A stretch of 7,241 nt of DNA from positions 9,757 through 16,997 of the forward strand of contig DLYJ01000090.1 in NCBI GenBank assembly GCA_003447785.1, in the 5' to 3' direction. Under the pieces are notes generated by a model. That model saw only the letters and a program-made list of their open reading frames with translations, did no database searches and was not told the DNA's origin. This stretch comes from Treponema sp. (GTDB taxonomy: Bacteria; Spirochaetota; Spirochaetia; Treponematales; Treponemataceae). Of the stretch, positions 1-5,534 are shown piece by piece (the first letter of the stretch is position 1; each line of letters starts with the position of its first letter). Made by a program: the position numbers and the translations under genes.

Positions 1-36
1 GGAAAGCCTGTAAACGTTGTAAATAAAGGGCTCTGA
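1..36 (+). CDS. 3' end of an upstream gene, possibly D-2-hydroxyacid dehydrogenase (partial)
   Basis: Frame 1 is open from the window edge to a TGA at 34-36 and reads GKPVNVVNKGL. The other two forward frames stop at 11-13 and 24-26. The pattern G-[KE]-x-[VIL]-N-V-V-N close to a C-terminus is typical of D-isomer-specific 2-hydroxyacid dehydrogenases, including phosphoglycerate dehydrogenase and glyoxylate/hydroxypyruvate reductases. This is recalled family knowledge applied to only 11 residues, so the family call is tentative and even the coding status is not certain. If real, the gene ends 69 nt before leuC on the same strand, and a promoter lies between them. No terminator hairpin is visible after the stop. 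Confidence 0.4.
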   Translation, partial: GKPVNVVNKGL

Positions 37-39
37 TAC

Positions 40-68
40 TTGAATATAAGAATAAAAGTGATTAGAAT
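40..68 (+). promoter_or_regulatory. Sigma70-type promoter for leuCD
   Basis: TTGAAT at 40-45 and TAGAAT at 63-68 are separated by exactly 17 nt, each with one or two mismatches to the TTGACA/TATAAT consensus. Transcription would start near 74-76, giving a leader of about 30 nt. That is too short for a T-box, riboswitch or leucine-attenuator leader, so none is proposed. Confidence 0.6.
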
Positions 69-90
69 AGTTTAAAAATACTAAATTTCT

Positions 91-97
91 TTAGGAG
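91..97 (+). promoter_or_regulatory. Ribosome binding site of leuC
   Basis: TTAGGAG ends 8 nt before the ATG at 106, an ideal Shine-Dalgarno spacing. It fixes the leuC start; no competing ATG lies nearby in frame. Confidence 0.8.
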
Positions 98-105
98 TAC
101 TAAAA

Positions 106-1392
106 ATGGGAAAAACAATAGCTCAGAAGATTTTTGATTCTCATCTTGTAGAAAGTCCATTTCCAGGAACATATGTTCTCAAGCTCGACAGAGTATTTTG
201 TCACGAAATTACAACTCCTGTTGCAATCAACGACCTGATGGAACGCGGTAAAGACCGTGTATTTGACCCGACAAAGATTAAAGCAGTAATTGACCACGTA
301 ACACCAGCAAAAGACAGCAAAACAGCAACTCAGGGTAAAATTCTCCGCGACTGGGCACGCCGCAACAACGTAAAAGACTTTTTTGATATCGGTTCAAACG
401 GTGTTTGCCACGCAATTTTCCCTGAAAAAGGTTTTGTACGCCCAGGATATACAGTAATCATGGGAGACAGCCACACATGTACACACGGTGCATTTGGTGC
501 ATTTGCAGCAGGTGTGGGAACAACTGACCTTGAAGTAGGAATTTTGAAGGGAGTTTGTTCATTCCGTGAACCAAAATCAATCAAATTCGTACTTAACGGA
601 AAACTCAAGGAAGGCGTTTACGCAAAAGACGTTATCCTTTATCTGATCGGTAAAATCGGTGTAAACGGCGCTACAAACTGCGTTGTTGAATTTACAGGTC
701 CTGTAGTAGACAACTTCGGCATGGAAGAACGCATGACTCTCTGCAATATGGCAGTTGAAGCAGGCGGTACAAGCGGAATCTGTTTCCCTGACGAAAAAAC
801 AGTTGACTACCTCTGGGAATTTATCAAGGACGAATACAAAACAAAAGAAGCAGCCCTGGCTGATTACTCAAAATGGCGTGACGATGACGACGCTGTTTAT
901 GAAAAAGTTTATACTCTTGATCTTTCTGATCTTGAACCGGTTTGTACAATCAATTACAAACCTGACCAGATTAAAAAGATTTCTGATATGAAGGGAACAA
1001 AGGTTGACCAGATTTACATCGGTTCATGTACAAACGGCCGTATCAGTGACCTTCGTATCGCAGCAAAAGTTCTTAAAGGCCATCACCTTGCAGACGGAGT
1101 CCGTGGAATTGTAAGCCCTGCTACTCCAAAAATCTACAAAATGGCTCTTGAAGAAGGCATTATCCAGACATTTATTGAAGCAGGATTCTGTGTAACAAAC
1201 CCGACCTGCGGTGCATGTCTCGGTATGTCAAACGGTGTTCTGGCAGAAGGCGAAGTTTGTGCCTCTACCACAAACCGCAACTTTAATGGTAGAATGGGAA
1301 AAGGCGGAATGGTTCATCTTATGAGCCCTGCCTCTGCAGCAGCAACAGCTATTGCAGGAACTATAACAAATTCAGAACTCTATAAGGGGTAA
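106..1392 (+). CDS. leuC: 3-isopropylmalate dehydratase family, large subunit (archaeal-type LeuC)
   Basis: Large subunit of a two-subunit hydro-lyase of the aconitase superfamily. In leucine synthesis the enzyme interconverts 2- and 3-isopropylmalate in the cytoplasm through a [4Fe-4S] cluster. The 428 residues match the shorter archaeal-type LeuC/homoaconitase group (about 420) rather than the roughly 466-residue E. coli type. The three cluster ligands are visible: Cys308 in IGSCTNGR, and Cys368 and Cys371 in NPTCGACLG. The 60-residue gap between the first two is usual for the family. Other family blocks are HVTPA (64-68), GDSHTCTHGAFGAFAAGVG (120-138) and the C-terminal NRNFNGRMG (390-398). 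The gene is intact and is followed after 3 nt by leuD, which supplies the other half of the active site. No leuA or leuB is in view, so the substrate (isopropylmalate, homoaconitate, dimethylmalate or a related acid) is inferred only from family. Confidence 0.93.
   Translation: MGKTIAQKIFDSHLVESPFPGTYVLKLDRVFCHEITTPVAINDLMERGKDRVFDPTKIKAVIDHVTPAKDSKTATQGKILRDWARRNNVKDFFDIGSNGVCHAIFPEKGFVRPGYTVIMGDSHTCTHGAFGAFAAGVGTTDLEVGILKGVCSFREPKSIKFVLNGKLKEGVYAKDVILYLIGKIGVNGATNCVVEFTGPVVDNFGMEERMTLCNMAVEAGGTSGICFPDEKTVDYLWEFIKDEYKTKEAALADYSKWRDDDDAVYEKVYTLDLSDLEPVCTINYKPDQIKKISDMKGTKVDQIYIGSCTNGRISDLRIAAKVLKGHHLADGVRGIVSPATPKIYKMALEEGIIQTFIEAGFCVTNPTCGACLGMSNGVLAEGEVCASTTNRNFNGRMGKGGMVHLMSPASAAATAIAGTITNSELYKG
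1384..1389 (+). promoter_or_regulatory. Ribosome binding site of leuD inside the leuC 3' end
   Basis: AAGGGG lies within the last codons of leuC, 6 nt before the leuD ATG at 1396. Ribosomes finishing leuC at 1392 stop 3 nt from the leuD start, so translational coupling and equal subunit output are likely. Confidence 0.7.
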
Positions 1393-1395
1393 AAA

Positions 1396-1929
1396 ATGAA
1401 AGCTTTTGGTGGAAATGTACTTTTCCTGGATCGCTCAGACATCAACACTGATGAGATTATTCCTGCCAAGTATCTTACTGAGATTTCAAAGCAGGCTCTC
1501 AAGCCATATCTTCTTGAAGATTTGAAACTTGACGGTTTTGATGCAAAACGTGATGTTCCTGGAAAGAAAGTGATTATCACAAGAGAGAATTTTGGATGCG
1601 GTTCAAGCCGTGAACACGCTCCATGGGCTTTGGAAGTAAACGACATTTATGTTGTAATCGCACCAAACTTTGCCCGCATTTTCCGTCAGAATATGTATAA
1701 CTGCGGTCTTCTTGCACTTGATATGCCTAAGAAAGACATCGATGACATGTTCCGTTCTTTTGGTGACAAGGACTGCGAATGTAAAATTGAACAGAAAGAA
1801 GACGGCACATGGAAAGTAAAACTCATTGCAGGTTCACTTTCTAAAAGTTACCCTTTCAAACTTGAAGGATTTGAAAAAGCCCTCATCGAAAACGAAGGCT
1901 GGATAGGCTACGCAGAAAGCAAATACTAA
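1396..1929 (+). CDS. leuD: 3-isopropylmalate dehydratase family, small subunit (archaeal-type LeuD)
   Basis: Small swivelling-domain subunit that pairs with LeuC; it carries the catalytic serine loop and substrate-binding residues. At 177 residues it is of the short archaeal type (about 160-170) rather than the roughly 200-residue E. coli form. The N-terminal block DINTDEIIPAKYL (15-27), the active-site block NFGCGSSREHAPWAL (65-79) and ARIFRQNMYNCGL (93-105) are all present. The loop that in archaeal enzymes helps set substrate choice reads YLTE (26-29), unlike the YLVM-like form of isopropylmalate isomerases or the YLRT form of methanogen homoaconitases as I recall them. The enzyme is certainly in the LeuD family, but its exact substrate is open. 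It is co-transcribed with leuC and ends 25 nt before a strong terminator hairpin. Confidence 0.92.
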   Translation: MKAFGGNVLFLDRSDINTDEIIPAKYLTEISKQALKPYLLEDLKLDGFDAKRDVPGKKVIITRENFGCGSSREHAPWALEVNDIYVVIAPNFARIFRQNMYNCGLLALDMPKKDIDDMFRSFGDKDCECKIEQKEDGTWKVKLIAGSLSKSYPFKLEGFEKALIENEGWIGYAESKY

Positions 1930-1954
1930 TCTGTAAACCGCAAACCCGATAGAC

Positions 1955-1996
1955 AAAAAAAACACTTTTCACAGATTTGTGAAAAGTGTTTTTTTT
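1955..1996. terminator. Bidirectional intrinsic terminator between leuD and the ATPase gene
   Basis: Arms 1961-1973 (AACACTTTTCACA) and 1978-1990 are perfect reverse complements, 13 bp around a 4-nt GATT loop. Eight A's (1955-1962) face eight T's (1989-1996), so the hairpin has a U-run in either transcript direction and the stem can extend to 19 bp. It stops leuCD read-through on the + strand and serves the convergent gene on the - strand, whose stop lies at 2056-2058. Confidence 0.92.
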
Positions 1997-2055
1997 GTTT
2001 AAAGAAGCGTTACCCTACTTCTGATGTACCGAAGTCTGTCAAACAAAATGTAAGA

Positions 2056-3636
2056 TTAAGATTGTTTTATCCACTTCCATTCGCCGATTGTACGGGTCTG
2101 AGTGTCAAAACTTATACCTATTTTGTAGAGCGCTTTTGCACTGCCGTCATATTTTGTTATGGCTGTGTACTGAATAAGGTAGCCTTTATCAGTTATCTGC
2201 TTAAGGGCATCTTCTGCAGAGCCGTCAAGCTTAAATTCAAACATGTAAACCGCTGTTTTTGTTTCTACAACCACGTCGCTGCGGCCGGCAGCAGATGCTT
2301 CTTCCGTTTTTACTACATAAGGCGTGCAAAGCCGGGCCACCAGGTAGAAGATTGTTTTGTAATGTGCTTCAGTCTGCTTTTCTGCGTTGTAAGGAACAGA
2401 ACTTATGAAGGCACGGGTAAGATTTAAAGCCTGCTCCAGGTCTTCATCACGCAGTGCTTTTGTAAATTTAAGCAGGAATGTGTCGTTCTTGCAAACATCG
2501 TTTGTAGCGTAATACGGCATGAGGCTTTTTAAGAATCCAAAGCGTACTTCGTTGTTCGGGAACTGTAAGGTATAAAAACCGCCGTCATAGTCTTTTATTG
2601 TGATGTAGCCGCTCTGATAAAGCATTGGAATAGGATTTGTTGCAGTTTCTGTAGGGGCGTCAAACATTTCCTGGGTTGCTGCAAAGCCCTCGTCAAAATC
2701 CTTTGGATCCATGTCGTACTTACTGATGAGTTTCGTTAGGATTGTCGGCGTTCCGGTTGCAAACCAGTAATTAGAAAGGCTTTTGTCGGCAAGTGCATTT
2801 ATGAGGCTAAAAGGATTATAAACATCAGGAGAATTTTCACTAAAATGGTAGCCATCGTACTGGGCTTTTAGAGCTTCACATGCTTGTTCATAAGTAAGCT
2901 TTTGTTTTTCCGCAAGAGCCTGAATTTCAGGCTTCATCTGGGTAAAGAGTTCTTCTTCTGTGATTCCGCAGATAGCAGCGTAGTCATCATTCATCGTAAT
3001 AACTTTTAGATTATTAAGCTCGCTAAAAATCGAAAGCTGGCTGAACTTGCTGATTCCCGTCAAGAATACAAACCGGATTATACCGCCAAGGTCTTTTAAA
3101 GGACTAAAGAATTTTCGCATTTCCTGTTTAAGTGTGTTTTGAAGCTCAGGGTTGTCCATGCTGTCTAAAAGAGGTGCATCGTATTCGTCAACAAGAACTA
3201 CCGGCTGCATGGCGGTTTTAGTGTTAATTTCTTTTATTATTGTGGCAAAGCGGTCGCCCGGGTCGTCGCTGTTTTTTGTAACGCCGTACTTTTTTTCCCA
3301 CTCACAAAGCTGTGAATTCAGGACAATCTGCAGAGTCTTAAAATCAACATATTTATTTATTGCAAAACTAATGTGCAAGACCGGGTACTTTTTCCACTCG
3401 GTTTCGAGTTTTTCAATTGCAAGACCTGTGAACAAATCCTTGCGGCCTTCAAAGTAGCATTTGAGGGTGCTGACCAGAAGCGACTTTCCAAAACGACGTG
3501 GACGGCTTAAAAAATAATAGTCGTCCGTGTGAGTCATCTTATAAACGAGGTCTGTCTTGTCTACATAATACTTACCGTCATTGCGCAGGCGCTCAAAGTC
3601 CTGCACGCCAATCGGAAATCGCTTTAATTCCTGCAT
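2056..3636 (-). CDS. AAA-ATPase-like / PD-(D/E)XK nuclease-like family protein (formerly DUF1703)
   Basis: A 526-residue cytoplasmic protein of a family abundant in gut Bacteroidetes, Clostridia, Fusobacteria and Treponema, for which I know of no established function. The N-terminus PIGVQDFERLRNDGKYYVDKT (8-28) is the family signature. The P-loop is atypical: RPRRFGKSL (45-53) keeps GKS but lacks the usual first glycine, as is normal here. Walker B is VVLVDEYDAP (146-155), and the block FVFLTGISKFSQLSIFSELN (189-208) follows. The C-terminal PD-(D/E)XK_9 domain shows Asp454 in GRSD, Glu467 and Lys469 in EFK, and Gln480 in KQITDKGY, so the nuclease-type residues appear intact. DNA cleavage itself is not shown. 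The start at 3636 fits the family; an in-frame TAG 12 codons upstream with no ATG, GTG or TTG between rules out a longer form. There is no Shine-Dalgarno. The gene converges on leuD and lies 61 nt after the lipoprotein gene. Confidence 0.9.
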   Translation of the reverse strand: MQELKRFPIGVQDFERLRNDGKYYVDKTDLVYKMTHTDDYYFLSRPRRFGKSLLVSTLKCYFEGRKDLFTGLAIEKLETEWKKYPVLHISFAINKYVDFKTLQIVLNSQLCEWEKKYGVTKNSDDPGDRFATIIKEINTKTAMQPVVLVDEYDAPLLDSMDNPELQNTLKQEMRKFFSPLKDLGGIIRFVFLTGISKFSQLSIFSELNNLKVITMNDDYAAICGITEEELFTQMKPEIQALAEKQKLTYEQACEALKAQYDGYHFSENSPDVYNPFSLINALADKSLSNYWFATGTPTILTKLISKYDMDPKDFDEGFAATQEMFDAPTETATNPIPMLYQSGYITIKDYDGGFYTLQFPNNEVRFGFLKSLMPYYATNDVCKNDTFLLKFTKALRDEDLEQALNLTRAFISSVPYNAEKQTEAHYKTIFYLVARLCTPYVVKTEEASAAGRSDVVVETKTAVYMFEFKLDGSAEDALKQITDKGYLIQYTAITKYDGSAKALYKIGISFDTQTRTIGEWKWIKQS

Positions 3637-3643
3637 ATCAAAA

Positions 3644-3672
3644 ATAATAGCATAGATTGAGTTTTTTTGCTA
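3644..3672 (-). promoter_or_regulatory. Candidate promoter giving a leaderless ATPase transcript
   Basis: On the - strand TATTAT (3644-3649) is a good -10 element; a weak -35 candidate, TAGCAA (3667-3672), sits 17 nt upstream. Only 7 nt separate the -10 from the ATG at 3636, so transcription would begin at or next to the start codon. The absence of any purine-rich RBS there fits a leaderless mRNA. The -35 matches the consensus at only three of six positions. Confidence 0.3.
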
Positions 3673-3697
3673 CTTTAGTTGTTCTGAAGTACAATAA

Positions 3698-5440
3698 TCA
3701 GGGGATAGTGACATCATAATAATAGCCTTCTGGAATGGAGTCGGGGTCAAGTCTTCCTCCCTCATCAAAAATATCTTCTTTAAGTAAAATCAGTTTATCG
3801 CCTTTTTGTTTTGGAATTAGGAAAAAACCGTCATGACAGTCGTAAAAAGATACAATTGCATAACACTTATAAGTACCAGTTTCAAATTCTCTCAAATGAA
3901 TTGGAACCGAACACAAACCTGGCTCCCAATCTATAGCACTCAGGTCTTCTGGAGGTGGTGTTAAAGGCCATGTATGGCCCGGTACACTAGTTGACCAGAA
4001 TTGAGTAAGCTCAAACGCAGTTTCACCCACAAAAACAGCCCCAAAGTTACTTTCTAAAGGAAAACTACCATAAGGATACCCAAAACTCTGCCAGTATTCT
4101 GGATCGTAAACTTCTGATACATTTGCTTGAAAAGTAATAGAATAATCATCTCCATGATAAGAAAAATCCAGCGAAGGCACCGTTAGAACATTGAAATAAG
4201 TATTAGTTGTAATGGAGTTATCATCCACTATACTATTATCACCAAGAATAAAAACCTGATAATTACTGTCATAAAAACCACAAGCATAATCAGCAATGTC
4301 GTAATCGCTGATTCCAATATCAGCAAACACAGCTTCTACAAGTTCACTTGCATTTAATGAATCTCCTAAGTGAGCTTTAAAAGTCCATGTCTTTATGACA
4401 TCATTGTATATAAAATCTATTAGATGACCGCTTGAGGATCCTATAAACTTTACAGTAAAAATTAAAGATTCAATAACCGCTGTAAAATCGGCATCGCCGG
4501 TAATTACATATCCAGGACCAACACTACTTTCCCCTTCTTTCCATTCAATAAAACGATAGTCATCATTGGACAAGTCCGGGAAATATGTTTTGTCAAGAAT
4601 TGTATTATATTCAACTTTAACCGGTTCAGGAGAAAGGCCATAATCGTCTATATATGTAATCGTATATTCATTTATTTTCCATTTGGCATAAAGAGTCACA
4701 TTGCCTTTATTTTCGTTGGTGTTCCAAGAGTCTATCTGTTCATCATAATTCGGATTGTTGTACCAGCCTAAAAATGTATAGCCGGTACGTGCTGGAGTTT
4801 TAAAACTATTATTAACTGAATCAATATCGTAGTAATCTAGAGTGTTTAATTCACCACCGGTATAATTGTCGTCAAAAGTAATTCTATAGCCCCACCTGGC
4901 ATAAAGCACTTTTCCATAGGCGTAATCATCATCCAGTGAAGTAACTTTTTTTCCTGAGAAATCAGCATTATAATAAAAGCCTTCAAATTTATACGGCTCA
5001 AAAACAGGCTCTTCCAATTCAACAGGAGTGCCATAACTATAAATTGAAGGTGCGCCCTCAGGCAGTGTTCCCCCATTTAATACATAAAGAATAACTACCC
5101 GGGCATTTTTGCCGTTTGTTCCGTTCGAGCCATCAGTTCCGTTTGTACCATCAGTTCCGTTTTGCCCGTCAAGGCCATCTGTTCCATTTTTGCCGGCAGA
5201 AGTTAACAATGTCCATTTTTCACCGTCGTAAATATATGAACATCCATCAGTTGTATTATAATATGCCCAAAGATACTGGGGATTTTCTATTTCATCTGCA
5301 CTGGCAAAAGAGCCTTTCCAGACAATACTGGTGTTTTCCGGCTCCAGTTGAATATATTTTGTTACTTCTGTTTTGCAGCTTAAACAAAAAAATATACAGA
5401 TAAAAAAACAAACGCACAACTTTTTTAATTCTTTAATCAT
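3698..5440 (-). CDS. Surface lipoprotein with collagen-like stretch and InlB B-type repeats
   Basis: A 580-residue predicted lipoprotein. I chose the ATG at 5440 because GGGGA stands 8 nt before it; an in-frame ATG at 5455 has no RBS. Residues 1-22 form a lipoprotein signal: a lysine-rich start, a hydrophobic core, and CLSC with Cys22 as likely lipid site, a relaxed spirochaete-like lipobox. The signal is oddly cysteine-rich (Cys9, 11, 15, 19, 22). Next come a WKGS...SYIYDGEKW segment (about 41-79) and ten Gly-X-Y triplets (83-112). Three InlB B/Listeria-Bacteroides-type repeats follow (114-184, 185-255, 256-325), the first two ending in LYARW and LYAKW, the third degenerate. I do not recognise the C-terminal 250 residues. 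Such repeats are common in exported surface proteins, but no ligand can be named. Its genes on either side are on the same strand: a large Ig-like protein upstream and the ATPase downstream. Confidence 0.85.
   Translation of the reverse strand: MIKELKKLCVCFFICIFFCLSCKTEVTKYIQLEPENTSIVWKGSFASADEIENPQYLWAYYNTTDGCSYIYDGEKWTLLTSAGKNGTDGLDGQNGTDGTNGTDGSNGTNGKNARVVILYVLNGGTLPEGAPSIYSYGTPVELEEPVFEPYKFEGFYYNADFSGKKVTSLDDDYAYGKVLYARWGYRITFDDNYTGGELNTLDYYDIDSVNNSFKTPARTGYTFLGWYNNPNYDEQIDSWNTNENKGNVTLYAKWKINEYTITYIDDYGLSPEPVKVEYNTILDKTYFPDLSNDDYRFIEWKEGESSVGPGYVITGDADFTAVIESLIFTVKFIGSSSGHLIDFIYNDVIKTWTFKAHLGDSLNASELVEAVFADIGISDYDIADYACGFYDSNYQVFILGDNSIVDDNSITTNTYFNVLTVPSLDFSYHGDDYSITFQANVSEVYDPEYWQSFGYPYGSFPLESNFGAVFVGETAFELTQFWSTSVPGHTWPLTPPPEDLSAIDWEPGLCSVPIHLREFETGTYKCYAIVSFYDCHDGFFLIPKQKGDKLILLKEDIFDEGGRLDPDSIPEGYYYDVTIP
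4466..5101 (-). repeat. Three InlB B-type (Listeria-Bacteroides) protein repeats
   Basis: Within the lipoprotein, three units of about 70 residues share the pattern Y/V-x-[IV]-[TL]-[FY]...G-[YF]-x-F-x-G-[WF]-Y...LYA-[KR]-W. Unit 1 has FEGFYYN and LYARW, unit 2 TFLGWYNN and LYAKW, and unit 3 RFIEWKEG and ADFTAVIE, so the third has drifted. A rudimentary fourth start (FTVKFIGS) follows. The copies are similar as protein, not as DNA, so they are old duplications. Confidence 0.75.
5105..5194 (-). repeat. Collagen-like Gly-X-Y tandem repeat
   Basis: Ten consecutive Gly-X-Y triplets rich in T/N/D (GTD, GTN, GQN, GSN) lie in frame within the lipoprotein gene. At DNA level there is a 9/18-bp periodicity: 5130-5147 and 5148-5165 share their first 15 bases (CCATCAGTTCCGTTT on the + strand). 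The lack of proline and the T/N/D bias resemble bacterial collagen-like linkers more than a stable triple helix, so it may be a flexible stalk between the membrane anchor and the InlB repeats. Confidence 0.8.
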
Positions 5441-5448
5441 TATCTTAG

Positions 5449-5453
5449 TCCCC
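5449..5453 (-). promoter_or_regulatory. Ribosome binding site deciding the lipoprotein start
   Basis: GGGGA on the - strand lies 8 nt upstream of the ATG at 5440. The alternative ATG at 5455 overlaps this RBS and is preceded by ACCGTAG, which has no purine-rich motif. The shorter form also gives a cleaner lipoprotein signal peptide. Confidence 0.7.
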
Positions 5454-5534
5454 ATCTACGGTAAATAATCAACAATTATGGATGAGTCCATGTAAGTTTT
5501 ATCAAGGGATGGCACATACTACAATTACCAAAGC

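Noticed and set aside
69..105. Leader regulation of leuCD (T-box, attenuator or leucine-rich leader peptide)
   Set aside because: The predicted leader is only about 30 nt, with no small ORF, no leucine codon run and no hairpin.
330..608. Open frames opposite or out of frame with leuC, leuD, the ATPase and the lipoprotein gene
   Set aside because: They overlap genes with clear family motifs, lack RBSs and resemble no known protein; they are shadows of the real coding frames.
3673..3697. Possible terminator between the lipoprotein and ATPase genes
   Set aside because: Only a 5-bp TACTT/AAGTA pairing with a long loop is present, and the nearby homopolymer is an A-run, not a U-run, on the transcribed - strand.
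5441..5455. Upstream ATG at 5455 as the lipoprotein start
   Set aside because: It lacks an RBS and lies over the GGGGA that fits the ATG at 5440; it would also add five residues before the lysine-rich signal start.
5478..5491. Small inverted repeat ATGGA-TGAG-TCCAT between the two surface genes
   Set aside because: Five base pairs only, no U-run, and no matching second site; too short to call an operator or terminator.
5475..5505. Possible promoter for the lipoprotein gene on the - strand: TTGATA and CATAAT
   Set aside because: The spacing is 19 nt, outside the favoured 16-18, and AT-rich sequence gives such matches by chance. The gene may be co-transcribed from upstream instead.
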